A stretch of 64,000 nt of DNA, from NCBI RefSeq assembly GCF_000699445.3, contig NC_067200.1, positions 17,118,510 to 17,182,509 on the forward strand, written 5' to 3'. The translations under genes and the position numbers were made by a program. The notes under the pieces were generated by a model that was not told where the DNA came from, did not search any database, and saw only the letters and a program-made list of their open reading frames with translations. Source of the DNA: Schistosoma haematobium. Taxonomy: Eukaryota > Platyhelminthes > Trematoda > Strigeidida > Schistosomatidae. Shown piece after piece: positions 11,800 to 26,700 of this stretch (position 1 is its first letter; each line of letters begins with the position of its first letter).

Positions 11800-14700
11800 A
11801 TGAAGTTTGAGTGGTCGGTTGCATCAGCTACTGCGCAAGATTATTTGAATGACAGAATCAATGAAGCTGGTCCATTTCAAGATGACTGGACTGAACTTTC
11901 AAATTTCCACTCCAAGAAGTGAGTTCACATTGCGAAACTATTTGCACTAAATCTTAAAATTGATATTTCCGAGTAAGCATTTCTGAGTAATTTGTACTCA
12001 GTTATTTTAATCGTACTCTGAAAACGTGGTTCGGAAATCGTTTTAAATGGGTTTTCAAATTGTTTGCACTTCGGAGGTTGACCAACTCACCCGTGTCAAA
12101 CCAAAATATAAGACTCAGGGTCTGATAACCCCATCCTTGAATTTCCTTGTCTTGCGATTCGATCTAGTAATCGCAGCTTATATGCTGGTTAATTAGCTGT
12201 CGTTTTAGTTCTTTGTGATTATGGAACTGTATTTTCATTAAATCTTGTAGGGACGATACGGTTCTTAAACACAGGTTAGTTCCTTGTAAGATTTGTTTTT
12301 ACCAGCTATTTAGAGCTGTATAGTCATTCAAAAAGTCTTTATAACCTTTCTAACTTCGACATTTACAGCTGGGTCTTTGGCTTGTGCCTGTTCAGTGGAC
12401 TTGCAGTACAGTCAATTAGTCACAACTAGAAAACCTAAGATAAATGTGCGTCATATCCGATTGCCGCACCATATTGGCACAGAGGATTAAAAGCATTAAC
12501 TCGAATATTGAGGTAAAAAAGTGGCGGTGTTAGCGGTAGTAAAAGTAGTCTAGAGAATACGTTTCGAGATGATATCACGAAACATAAAGTATTGAGTGAT
12601 TTTGAAGCAAATGATTCATGAGTTGACAAGTGTTAGCCTCTAACTGTTGGGCGCGATAATCATTCAGACTCAAACCAACTAATCCACACTTGTCAGTGCT
12701 CAGACTAACAGTCAGTAACTGGGTAGACTGTTTTTTTTACTTTCGCTAGCTTCTTCCTAACCTATTCCACTTGGCAGTATACGTAAGTTGTGGCATTGTC
12801 AGACGTACTTATTACAAACTGCAGTCGGTGAAAACTTGACCTAAAGCTTCTTCAGGGTTACCATCGTTCACAAGCTTGGTTAAAGCAGCTTTGGCCGTTG
12901 GGTTTACAACCGCACGCCGTAAAAATCTCTCATCTCATGATGAAAAAGTCGGTCCATAAAGTTTCATTACTTGCTTTGTTTGGTACTATGTATGACCTCA
13001 GTACTGCTTTCTTAATGGTCCCAAAATATACAGTCACTGCTTCTGAGTCCCTTGTGGTCGAGTACTAGTGACGTTTGAATATCCCTAATTCTTACAAGTT
13101 ACGCTTTGCAGCCATAAAATAAAACGAGCAACTCCGTAGCAAACTTCTCCTTTCGTTGGTGACAATTGGTGCACGTTAACCTAAACCAACTGGAATTTTG
13201 TAGATCCGTGTCAAAGTTCTGTCAGACTAGCTAATTTGTTAGTGAAATTTCTCAGTCACGTATCTCGATTAGCTTTCAGTTGCTGCACTACCTGTCACAG
13301 TAAGGTTAGGCATTCATATCTCCTACTTTCTTCATGCCATTATCGTCAGATCGGGTAAGAATGTTATTTTCTCGAGTGGATTAGTTTATTTAGACGATCA
13401 TTTGTGTTTCTAACATCAAACTTATTTTCAACCCAGTCGGTCAGTGATTTGTTACGACATTTATAATAAAGCGTGACTCAATGATTTAGCCACTTGCTCA
13501 GATTTCTACCTATTTTTCTTACTTGATCTACTGAATAGTTTTGGGTTATAACAACACGGGCCTCGATTACATTTATTTCCTAGGTTGTAGTATTTGTCGT
13601 ATTAAAGAGCCTTTCCATAAATTGTCACATCTGGTGTCATAGTCGAAGCTTGAAAATCCATTCTACTTATCATATTGACAGACCTCAATGACGTCATTAT
13701 CGTGAGTCACAAATGGGATTTTAGTCTCATTTGTTTAAAATAAATTTTAACTTATGTAGAATACCTTATCTCTCTAACAATGTTTTTGATTATAGATTGT
13801 GGCATCAATTAACGCTAAAACTTGAATGTCTGCTGAAAAATCCTGAATTCCGGTCGAAAACAAATTTAATTCTGGTAAAATACCTATTTTGAGTAATAAA
13901 AGTATCAATATAGCTCAGTACCAATTTTCTCGGCGATTTTATATACAAGTAAATTTATTGTTATGATTACTGTTCTCTTTCCCAATTAGAATAAATCCAC
14001 TCTCTTTGGCTGAATTATGCGTTCCGATTAGTGAGCAGTATGTAATTACAGGTATGCACTAACCGTCGTGCGCAAATGAGCTTAATATTTTTTAGATCCG
14101 CAGCAGGGTATCAAATTCCTCGAAGAAGTTCGTGATGAGGTAGTTCACTACTTTTAATCCTTCCAAACTATTATTGAAAGCTATTTTTAATTTTGGATAA
14201 ATTGTTTTGTCTTGTGGCCTTGTATATTCTTCGATCTTTCGAACAATGTTTTGTTTATGGTGACTGGAGTCCATAGGGTTAATCCAAAAATTTGGCGTTT
14301 GCGGCTCCACTCATTTTTGGTTAATAATGAATAGAATTAATTTGCGAATAATAACATCCTACTGTAAGCAGTTCTGTATTGGTTTTCCCCGCGACGTTGA
14401 TTAGATTTTGTTATGGTGTAACCTATCGTCTGATTATCACTTATCTCTAATGTCCCTAAAAATATTTTAGGGATCCTAAATCCCCAGCTACAACATTCAG
14501 GAAGAAACTACTTTTAGGATTTACATGTTGACTTAAAGCGAGTTCCATTCATTCTGTATGGTTAAGACCTTTCATCATTATTTTGCAGTCAAGTAGACTG
14601 GTCGGTCATTGGAATTAATTGATGTATTGTTGGATTAAAGTGAATATACATTCAGTATTTGGTTTCCCTTGATAAATCCTAACAAGACTTGTTTTTTTGT

Positions 14701-17700
14701 GGCTGGGGGTAAAACGAAAGGGAACTGTTGCATACGTTTTCGAGTTGATCATCATCACTGCTATCCCGCTCCCTACCAAGCTCACTGGGGTTAAGTATTC
14801 AATGTTTCTGAAGTTAAAAGACAGACCATCGAGATCGCAGTTTGCCTGTTTTGTCTGGAGCAGTAGGCTCTTACTAGACAGTTATAGTTACATCATTATA
14901 AAGGATTTCGGAACAAATTGTTGTTGGTTATTCTCTAATTTTTAGTGGCCATGCAACTGATATGTTCCTGTTATTATAACGACTTTCGAATTCATTTAGA
15001 ACTTACTTAAACCTGCTATTAAGTTGGAATCGTATTGCCTAAATCAATCCACTTCATATTACAATAATGCTTAATGAGTAACACTACTAGCTAGTTTGGT
15101 TAGTAGTCTTCTGTTACACATGTCCAATACCGTCACAAGTTTCTGGTTAAACAGAAAAATACTTTCTCATTCAGTCAGCCCAACTGCTGTTTGTCTTCCC
15201 TTTTTCCAACATTGAATATATGTCCGTCTCTAATATCCGGTTACATCAAAGTTTGCTAATACCACCGTGCCAGATGTGGGTTGCTATTTTCATAAACCAC
15301 ATATTTCTAAGGTAACATCTGTTTGTTGTACACATTACTGTAAAGCATCGTAAAATGATTTCAAGTCCTCGACTCACCCACTTCAATCTGACCAATCGGG
15401 TAGTATTTTTAGTCTGGAAATATAATTTACGTTTTACACATGAATTAGTGCTTAACCATGTACTCTGGGATATTTGGTTTATAAAACTTTAGAAAGAGTA
15501 AGATTCATTTCGGTGTAATGTTTTGTATTTTTCCAGTTTTCTGGCAAATCCATGGACGCGAAAATACTATTTAACACAACTATTGGAATGATTTACTTGA
15601 CAGCACTTAATGATCTGCCGAGTGCTCGTCAAATAATTGAGAATACACAAAGTCAGTTAGATGAAATTGAAGGTGTTACTACAGTTCACTCAAGGTTTTA
15701 TCAGCTTAGTTCAAGATATTATCAGGTAAGTTTACATATTTTCTCCCTGTTGGAGTATTTTGTAATTGATAAACCGCAAAGATCATAGAAAGAAAAAGTG
15801 TTTGAATTTATGGTAAACTGTATTAAATCAGGTCATTATTTCTAACTGTTCTCTAATTCATCACGCCTTAATTTATGATTCATGCTCGGAGCAATATCTC
15901 CTATATGGTTTGCGCCTAAAAATTTATGTCTTGAGTACAATAAGATTAGTAGGAACACACGGAATCGTGGTTAAATAAACCTGTACTTTCTCGAAATTAC
16001 ACCTTTCGATCTTAATGCCCCACACTTCGTTAGTATTTCAACAGACATCAGTTAGCAGGTAGCGCGTTATGTAATTTAGTGTTGCTCATTTACCGAGTGA
16101 GGCTTTATGTCCTTGGCACATCCACACTCTTTTTAATGTTAGGGGCTGTGGTACTGTATGGTTGTTCGAACTGAATCAGGAAGAATAGAGTTTAAACTCT
16201 CTATCTAATAGTTAAAAGCCTAGGTCTTTAAGTACTAAATGATTGCTGCTATGTAGGATGTTCGAAATTGATTATCGTCTGTTTAATACTCATGTTCTGA
16301 TACAAATGGTCACCAAAATAAATATGCCCACATAAATAGAACTGCAGTGTTGTTAAATAATAAAGTGAGCAAGTGAGTTACAATAAAAAAGAAAAGTCAA
16401 CAATAATGCTATATAATATGAGCTACATTTCAGTTCAGGAGTTCCCACTTTTATAAAAAAATATAGAAGATAATTACAACAGGATCACACTGGCTCCTGT
16501 TCTCAGCCATTTCTAATGAAGTCTCAAGTTGTCTGGTTGCACCACCTCTTCATAATTAGTTCGCACCAAAGTCTAAACTAAGGATAGATCGTAAAGTTGT
16601 TAGACACTTCGACTACTTCACTTGTTTTGTAAGTTTCAGTCCTGATGGGTTGATATCTGACGAAATATTGGCACGCATTCAGGAGGTTAAGTTGAGCTTT
16701 GCCAATAGCTTCTGTAAAATCAGGTGTGCCGCCATTGGGCCTGACTGATGCAGATTGGAGAACAAACAAACAATAACATCGGTGTTCTCTGTCTTCCTGA
16801 AATGTGCATTCAAGACTAGTGAAGTACTTCAAATTCGTCATTCACATGTCAATTATAAAGTATGGTAGTATGAGGATATTCTGAGAGCAAGATAGGACCA
16901 CCTACCCTTGACGTATCAGGGAAGAAATTAGGCTTAACTAGAGATATTTTATTAACTAAGGTTTATAGTTATAACTTAGACAGTGAGCCTCGTTGCTTGT
17001 TACCAGATTACCAGGTTGTATAATTCTATAATAATTACTAGAGAAAGTGTTTAGATGCTCATTGGGGGGATACTCAATTGTTACTAGCTGTTGAGTACGT
17101 TTTTCATTATGTGAGCTGTTGATGGAAAGGCGAGATATCTTTTTACTCGAAAAAAACATATATTTTTCTTAATTCCTTCAGATATTCAACCTAAAATGTA
17201 TCTTACGGTGATATCTGGTTTTCAGGACACTTTGATTTATAGTGTATTTCTTATAGTTCATTCCTTATCATCAATAAATCAGCTATTTTTGTCACTAGAT
17301 TACTGGACAACATGCTGAATTCTATCAAGAAGCACTTCGTTTTCTCGGTTGTGTGGATTTAAACAGTCTGAGTGTTGAAGAACAAAGAGGATGGGCGTTT
17401 TCCGTTGGTTTGGCAGCTATTCTTAGTGATGGTGTTTACAGCTTTGGCGAACTCGTACGCGTTCAAGAATTTTTTATTTTATAATTGTTTTGTTCTGTTT
17501 CAAATTTCTCCCCATCTTACAGAATTTTTACTACATGAATATCAGTTCAAAAAAATTCTATTATAATAATTTAGATCAAAATTTGGCTACCATTCTGAAA
17601 TGAGGTTTAACTCAATTGAACCGTCGACTATTTATCGTTCCCATACACGAAGAAGGAAGCTAATATTTTTGTGCTAATAACTAAAACGTCATATAGACAT

Positions 17701-20700
17701 AAGATGTTAAATCTTGGAGGAAATAGTTTATCAAAAGAACGCTTCTTGAGAATATTATTTCACTGAATCCTAGGGCCTGATTAAAAATCCCTGCTGCACT
17801 TATTTCGGTTGAAAGACATCACGTTACCAATGCGTTAATACTTAAGCTCAGTTGTGTGCAAAGTTATGTAAAACTTCCAGCATTGGCTACAAGCCATGTT
17901 TGAATACACTTTGTTTATGAAGTTGGGCACTATCATCCATTTTCTATAATTGTACTTCCGATAGCAACGGTTACTGCCCTCATGTTATTTGTAATTAATC
18001 TACTGAAAAACTACCGATAAAGCAAAATGGTTTTCTGGACATCTTAATGAAAATGCCTTAGGCTCTTCAATACCTGTTTTCATCTGCTAAATGTGAAGTC
18101 TTACTTGAGGATTAGTTTGAATTTTAGCCTAACTTCATTTTAAAAGGCAATATAGTTGGGTTGTTAGCCTTGAAAGTTGTAATGTACTAAAAAATTTCAA
18201 CTATTTCCAACTTCACTATTTATGGTGTGCAACTAAGATTTTCGAATGTTTTGGGAAATAAATTGTGTATTCGCCACTGTGTATTCTGCTCCATATCTGC
18301 AATGGCATCGATTAAATTGACTGTATGACAAATGAGGAATATTCTACTACTACTGTGCTGAAGAACAATAAAATAACAATCAAGATAATTGGATGAAACT
18401 ACAACATTGCTTCGTAAATTCGATTCTCCATATGAACACATATACATTGATACTAAGAGGCACCACACAATAACAGTAAAGCCAGTAGTAGTTATTATTG
18501 ATTAATGTGAGGGATGTAATACTGCCTGGGTTCCCAAAATGAACTAGGTGGTTTTCTTGGGGAGCCCCAAGCCTTTGACCTAAAGGTCTAGTCCACAAAG
18601 CAGTGGAGCAACGTTAGGAGATGCAGTCCCATGGTAGCCGGTGACTAACGATTGGTTCATACACTATTTGTTCCTTCAGGATACTGGAACCCATCTGCAA
18701 TATTGGTTTGGAATCAGGGTTTCTCAACAGCCCTAGGTGGACTCACTGTGTCCACCGACCCGGTTAAAGTTGGTCACTCACTTTTCGTCCACTCAATTTC
18801 GTAAACAACACCCCCGCCTTGCGAAGGACTTCTCTGGTAGTGGCTGTATGCATGTGGCCATTTGAGAGCATTTCGGGAGGGAGAAGTGACCTTACCCACC
18901 CTCGGCCGTACCAGGGCATTTAGGTGCTGTAAACGATTACTGAAATTTATTTCGATATATATGCATACTATGTGCTTATGGAAAAAAGTCCGGCATGCAG
19001 ATGATGTTGGTAGACTAATTTTTTGACTGAAAGTTGTCAGCTATCTGTCTGTTTTCACTTGTTTTAGTTTAAAAACCTTTCCACATCGTTGAAATGCATT
19101 TAAACATTTTATTTTTTGTGTTTCTTTCTTAAACTTCGATTTCCAATGATATGGTTCCCTTTTTATTGTGTTCTTGTTAAAAAGCTGACGCATGATGTCT
19201 TGAAAAGTTTACAAGGTTCTTCACAGGCATGGCTTATTGACCTACTGCAAGCTTTCAATAGAGGTGATTTAAATCAGTTGGATCAGCTACGCAGCCGTTG
19301 GTGTGTCCAAGCTGATCTCGTAGCTGCTGAACCAAAATTAAAAGACAAAGTCACCTTATTATGTCTAGTTGAAATGGTGTTTCGCCAACCAACTAATAAA
19401 CGTACGCTTACATTTGTAGAAATCTCATCTACTACCAGAGTCCCAATTGACCAAGTAAGTTGTACGATAACTAGAGGGAAAGCTTGAATTGACGATACAG
19501 TGTCTTAGGAAATAATATTTGAATGAGTCATATCTTTAAAATAACTGTTGAGTTTGTATTAATATGGTATTCAGATAACAAAGTGAGTAATCGGTTTAAT
19601 AAACTTAGATTTATGTCTCATATTTAGTCTGGTGAAAATGAACAGTGATATTAATCAACATTATTCAGGATCCCTTCAAGGTATCACAATTTGGATGTAA
19701 TAGTTCATGTACGAATATTTCCCACTTTTATAAATCATGTTTCACACTCATATAGAGCAAACTGCTATGCAGTATACTCACCCTTTGTTCATCAGACGGA
19801 CGTTTCATGACATACGTCGGCAAACGTCAATCAACCTTTTTGAGTCCGTTTTGATGTTTCATCAGATGCTAACCCACCAGGGTTGGAGACCTCCAAAATC
19901 AGTAAAGTGGTCACATCACTCAATTACTTTGCTTCCTGTCATGGTGTTTTTCTGTTCTCTAGAGAGACTTCTGGCACATAGATAACATTTTTATTAATTT
20001 TGATGACAGTTCCCCATAAACTCTGGCTCGATTAGTAGTGTTTGGTTAGAGAGTCTTCACAAGATCTATCCACTTTTATGTTATACGTTTCACTGGCATA
20101 CACTACCATGTTGTCTATCTATCAAGCTAATATATTGTACAATTTGTTGATGAACAATGTGTGATCAAGTGTAGCGTTATCAAAACATGAAGATTTAGCT
20201 AGCAAGATAATATGAATTCTAACATGTCGGTAATTGTGTGAACTATTCTATAAATGTAGTATAGTTTTACGCTTGGTAATGTTAGTCATTCATATACTTC
20301 GTTTTAAAAAAAATTGAATAAAGTAGCCACTGCAAATATGCTTTGATTCATAAGTCACTATTAGGTTACTAAATATTTCAGTATGCTTATCATTCATCAT
20401 TCATTTGCCCGATCGAAGCTGCTACCTTGACGCGGTGATTGGGCTTGCCTATCGTGATGACCCAACCGAGCTATATTGGCTGGAACATATGTTCCTGCAG
20501 GTTCTACCATGCCAGGCAGGTCGATTGGCGAACGGTAAGACTAAAAGCAGCAACTCAAGGTCTGAGGGCGAAGTCGTACTGCTGACTGTAGAGAGGTGTG
20601 ACAGCAGTAAGGTGTTTCCCTCGGACAACCAGCATGACAGCGATGCTGCCTTCCCACAAGGAGGGGTGGGGTTAGAAAAGGTCGGCCCTAAAAATGCACA

Positions 20701-23700
20701 CCTCACCTACCTCACGGATTTCCGTCTCCGGCGGTAAGGCCCCTTGAAGAACGGAGCTAACACGTCAAAAACCTTCCACAAAAAGGCCGTGCGCGACCGG
20801 CCTCAAGCAGTTGTCCCTTGGGCTCTGCGGTCACGCTCCCAGGTCGTCAAGACCAACACTAATCCAATTTCCTTTTCAGGTTCCTCAAGAAATACCCTTC
20901 CACGGTGTGGGCAGCCGGGAAGTGACATCAGCCCTCATACCCGTAACAGCACAAGAGACCAAGGTGGTCACATTCAAATCCTTCCTACACCTCCTAATAC
21001 TTCTCTTATCCTCCCGACTAACCCTCCTCACGTCTTTTTATCACCTCGCACCGCTAGGGCAAACGATTCGAGTACGTGGAACGCCATTCCTGGTCTCCTG
21101 AAACCACACTCTAAACTACACGTAGGAGCTTTTAACGTACGAACACTTTGCCAAATAGGACAGCAGGCTTCCTTAGCTAAAACTTTAGAATCTCGCGCCA
21201 TCGATGTGTGCTGCGTCTCCGAAACGCGCATACAGGATCCGAGTAGCGTCATTCATTTGACCTCACCATGCCAAAATAAAGAACCGACTCGATTTACGCT
21301 TCGTGTATCTGGAAGCCCTGATTCTGCTTCCCGTGGCCTCGCCGGCGTAGGTATAGCATTGAGTCCTAGGGCAGAACTAGCTCTCTTAGAGTGGATCCCA
21401 ATAGACAGTCGTTTGTGCGCTGTCCGACTGAACGGAACAGTAAGAATCCGGAAAGATAGGGACACTCGTCGTTGCCTCTTCGTCGTCTCTGCCTATTCTC
21501 CCACTGACTGCAGCTCAGATGATGTAAAAGATGAGTTTTACAGAAAGCTTTCGGACCTTCTCCGAAAAGCTAGGCGCTCGGATGTAGTAATAGTGGCCGG
21601 TGACTTTAATGCTCAAGTAGGCAAACTAAGTGATAAGGAAAGACACCTAGGTGGATCTTATGGTGTCGTGGCTCAAAGAACAGATAATGGCGACCGTCTG
21701 TTGCAGCTATGCTCAGATAACCGCCTGTTCCTTGCAAATACTAACTTTAAGCATAAGGAAAAACATCTTTTAACATGGCGACCCCTAATTCGTCCCAACG
21801 TTGGACCCAACTGGATCACATCGCTATCAGCCACCGATGGAGGGGCTCGATAGAAGACTGTCGCTCATTCTGGAGCACATGCCTAGATTCAGATCATGCT
21901 CTAGTGCGAGCGCGTATTTGCTTGCGTCTTACTGGACGTAGGAAAGATCCTGCAAGGAAACCTCTTAGGGCCCTACTTAATGATAGTCAAGCTAAGAGTA
22001 TATTTCAGGAACAACTAGGAAAACAGTTAGGCAGCCATGTATGTGATGCCCACCCCGATGCAGCATGGAATGATATCCGAAAAGCTGTGGAAACAGCAGT
22101 GATATCTGCTAGTAAGGTAAACCAGAAGGTTAGGGAGCAACACTGGATCTCAGCAGCATCTATCTCACTGATAGATGCTCGGAAACACATTCCACCTGGC
22201 TCTGAACATAATGAAGAGCGGAGTCAGCTTAAGCGCAAGCTGACAAGAAGTCTACGCAATGATCGCGAACAGTGGTGGGTAGCGAAAGCAAGAGAGATGG
22301 AAAAGGCAGCGGCAATAGGTAATAGCAGACAATTGTTCAGACTCGTTAAGGAAACCGGAATTAGGAACCCGACCGTTAGCGAAACAATCTCAGAGAAAGA
22401 TGGACATATTATTCATTCTCAATCCAGGAGATTGGATCGATGGGCAGAACACTTTAGGGATCAGTTCAACTGGCCTTCAGCCACACTTCGGTTTCCCACG
22501 ATCTCCAGTCAACCTGAATGGCAAGTTAACGTAGGTCCTCCGTCCCTTTACGAAGTTGAAAAAGCCATAGGAAATCTGAAACGAGGGAGAGCAGCAGGCC
22601 CTGACAGGTTTACTCCTGAGATTTTTAAGGATGGTGGTCCAGTATTAGCAATGAGATTAACTGAGGTCTTAGGTAGAATTTGGGAACTGGACGTAATCCC
22701 ATCTGACTGGTCTCAATCACTGATTGTGCCAGTTTTTAAAAAAGGACAAAAGTCCTCTTGTGACAATCACAGAGGAATCAGTTTGACTAATATAGTGTCT
22801 AAAATATTAGCTTCAATAATACTTCGACGCCTAACTAAAGGTCGTGAAGAGCAGACTAGAGAAAACCAGGCTGGTTTTCGACCTGGACGTGGTTGTATAG
22901 ATCAGATATTCACACTACGTCAGGTTCTAGAACACAGACACACATTCAGACGCCCCACAATGGTAGTATTTCTCGACCTTAAGGCGGCATTCGACTCTGT
23001 TGATCGTGAGGTTCTATGGCAGTGTTTGTCACTGAAAGGAGTACCAAAGAAGTACATTAACCTTATAAAGGCTCTCTACTCGAACACAACTGGTCGAGTG
23101 AGAGCTTATGGCGAACTGTCATCAGAATTGATCACCTCAAGTGTTGTTCGTCAGGGCTGTCCACTCTCCCCATTCTTGTTCAACTTTGTGGTCGACGTAC
23201 TTTTAGAGATAACACTCTCCTCATCTAAATTTACAGGGGTTGAACTTCTACCAGGAGGTTCACTTGTTGACTTAGAATATGCTGATGACATCGTTTTATT
23301 TGGTGAAGACACTGACAAAATGCAGAGTCTTCTGGCCACTCTAAGCAACAATGCAAGCATGTTCGGGATGCGATTCGCTCCCTCGAAATGCAAAATGTTG
23401 CTTCAGGATTGGGTTACATCGACACCCGAACTAGTGATAGGGAGTGAAGTAGTTGAGTGTGTCGACCGCTTCACTTATCTTGGAAGTCTCATCAGCCCTT
23501 GTGGTTTAGTGTGTGACGAAATCTCAGCACGGATACAGAAGGCTCGATTAGCTTTTGCCAACTTGCGTCATTTATGGCGTAGGCGAGATATCCGTCTATC
23601 AACCAAAGGACGTGTTTACTGCGCAGCAGTTCGTTCCGTCCTACTTTATGGGAGTGAAACATGGCCGGTAAGAGTAGAGGATATCCGTAGGTTACTAGTA

Positions 23701-26700
23701 TTTGATCATAGGTGTCTTCGAAACATTGCTCATATATCATGGGACCATCGAGTAAGTAACACAGTTGTTAGGAAACGGGTACTAGGTAAGGATGGCAAAT
23801 CAATTGATGACGTAGTGAAACTTCATCAGTTGAGATGGCTGGGACACGTGTTACGTATGCCCAACGACCGACTGCCTCGACGTGCTATGTTAAGTGGTAT
23901 AGGAGTAGGTTGGAAGAAAGCTAGGGGCGGCCAAACCAAAACATGGCACAAGTCCATGAAGTCACTGACAAGTGAACTGAGTCATGTTGGTAGGTGTAGA
24001 CTACCTGGTTGGGGACCGCGAGATGACAGCAACCGTTGGTTAGAGACCCTGAATGACATGGCTCAAAATCGTTTGCAATGGCGCAGGTGCATCCACTCTC
24101 TGTGTTCTCCCAAATTCTAATCTTCTGAATTCTTCATGTCCCTTTTTTCCTCTTTCCAAATTTCTTTCACTGGATTATACTCTTTAAATAACATCTCCAA
24201 ACCCTAATCTTCCCGATTACTGCTTATACTCTTATTACCTCTACCACGACGGGATTTGAATCGACAAGTGCATCTCTGTGCTAATGTGGTGTGGCAACTC
24301 GAACTGATGTACGTACGTACGAAGTTCTACGTTGTTACTGACTGACTGACTGACTCATTCATCTAAATTGTAATTATTGTTCAGAAGTAATTTAATTTGT
24401 TCTGTTAGCTATTGGGATTTTTTAAAAATTAGTTTCATGTTGTTTTGAGCGAAGTGGTGGTTTAATGAAAAGAGTACTATACTTCCGCTTGAGGTTACAG
24501 GTCCGAACCCATCTTTGCTCACTTCGGTTTCAACAGTTAGGTCAGTCAGTTTGATGCAATATAGGACCTGGAATGAGTGTACATCAGTTCAATTTGCAAT
24601 ACATTATTCGTACAGCAAGATGAGGTTGTCCGGGTAAATCTCAGAGTAGTAATGGTTATAAAAGTAATACTGATAACAAAAAAAAGTCAAGGATTAAAGA
24701 GCCCAAATTAGTGAAATAAAAGAGAACTTATGAGGAATTTAAAGGAAGAGAAATTACTTAATTGACTACCGCACATTTCTGTTTTACGCCTTCTAATTTT
24801 CCTTAATACCAATACTAAAATTGAGGAAATATTTTCTTTTCAAGGTTGAACATTTCTTGATGAAAGCACTTTCCTTAAAATTGATAAAAGGACGTATTGA
24901 TGAAGTTAATCAATGTGTTTCTCTTACTTGGTTACAACCTCGTGTTCTTGACAAGGAACAAGTAAATTGAATTTTTAAATGAGAGTAATTTCTTTTTCGA
25001 AAAATTAGCGTTTATAAAAACTTACCAGTTACTAGTTGTTCATACTAACATAATATATTCATTATCATACGAGGAGTACTATAATGCAATACTCTAAGGT
25101 CTTTCAATGATTTATTACACGTAATACTCCCGTTTATGAAACTTAGCAGTATCGTTAATAAACAATTAACTAATATGGATTACACTTTGTTATTTTATAT
25201 GTACATTAGTGATCATTAGAATTCTATACACAGAATATAGATAATGTGATCGAATTAAACTGAACTGAATTATGGTATCATAAAGTTAGGGTTTATACGA
25301 AAGTATCACTTCAATGAATCCAGTTAACAATTTATTTAATTCAATTACATGTGTGTACTAACATTTTGTTTGTTACTGTCAAGTTGTATAATATATTTTC
25401 TAACGTGATAAAGGTCGACCACTTGGATTGATGCATATATGTGCCTGGTTCTACATTTTAGCTGACTGATAGCCTCATCAGCTGATTTACATTACATTCA
25501 ATTTCAGGATTACGCAATTAGTTATTCGAAAGTTTATGAAAGAGCCACTTTAGAAAGATATGATTCTATAATATCATCCTCCTTGTTTCCTCAATCGCCA
25601 TATTCCATAGTTAAAAGTAATATCAGCTACTATTCTAAGAAGTAGACAATTGTACAAATTAACGTTCAGTTGACACAAAAAGTACATGCAATCGAGTTTT
25701 CCTGTATTTTAATAGTTTTTGTCCAATTCGTTGTAGAAAGCCATCTGTCAAAACGCTTTTACGCTTAAAAGAGAGGGTATATACTGCCGATACACTAGAT
25801 ATAGGGCTAATGAGTGTTAATAAAATGTCTAAGAAACAACGGGTTTCCACAGAAATTTATTGAGAAATATGGGAAAAGTGAAAACAAAACGCCTAAAAAA
25901 ATCACAACAGACATAATATTTTTATTGAACCTAAATTCAACCATGGTCACTTTGGAATGACGGTAAACAGAAGATTAGAAACCACATTAACTAGAACGTA
26001 TTGTGCAGCCAAGTTAATTATCTTGTACAGTATAACTGAATCTCTACTATAATCAAAGATCAATACTAACCCTTTATACATTGCCGCCAACTGCGTATAA
26101 AAATTTACACGTGTGTACCAAAGCAGTTATCTTGGTAAAACAGAATGGCGTAAGTTAGTTCTAAAGATCATATCTTTAGATGTCTTCGATACTGGACTTC
26201 AGGTTGATTTACTGAAATTTTCCAAGGCTTCTGGTCGACGACTCCCAAATGCCCTGTTATGACTGAGAGTGGGGAGAATGAATTCACATGATTCTACTCA
26301 ATTTTTAGTCCTTGGCCTCTTCTAGATAAAAAAAATGAAACTGAAATAATTGATACGCAGGATTAGTTATGTATTTCGTCGCTACTGATATGAATCTATA
26401 ACCCAGTTTTGGTCGGTTGTTTAATATCTGAAGTAACCAAACTTCCACGTTAGTTTTCACACTATATATTCAAACCGTACCTGTTAGTGGCAATCTATAC
26501 ATGCTTGTTGTATTACACTATCAAGGGTTCTGTTAACTGCAACGTAGGACCAGGCACATATATGCATCGGTCCAAATTGTTACACCTCATTAGCACAGCA
26601 AGATGAATACCGGATTCATAAAAGTAGTTACTTCAATGATAGTAATATGTAGGAGAATGATTGCATGTAAGGATATGATACAGGGAGAAAGAACTAGTTC

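Larger units (their letters stand above)
20405..24354 (+). mobile_element. Nearly full-length RTE-type LINE (SR2-like)
   Basis: A 3.95-kb non-LTR retrotransposon lying in sense in PSMD13 intron 8. The direct repeat TCATTCAT at 20397-20404 and 24355-24362 fits a target duplication. The order is a 5' short ORF (20405-20737), an APE endonuclease frame (20744 to about 21785), a reverse transcriptase frame (to 24120), a 3' UTR and a short 3' tail of TGAC repeats (24336-24354), typical of RTE elements. One 1-nt frameshift divides endonuclease from RT. Length and motifs fit the schistosome SR2 group (recalled). A 5'-truncated relative lies at 52741-53260. Confidence 0.88.

Noticed and set aside
13919..13948. 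Acceptor CTCAG at 13918 for PSMD13 exon 3
   Set aside because: It gives a 30-nt exon whose phase leads to a stop in exon 4. The acceptor five bases upstream restores the conserved frame.
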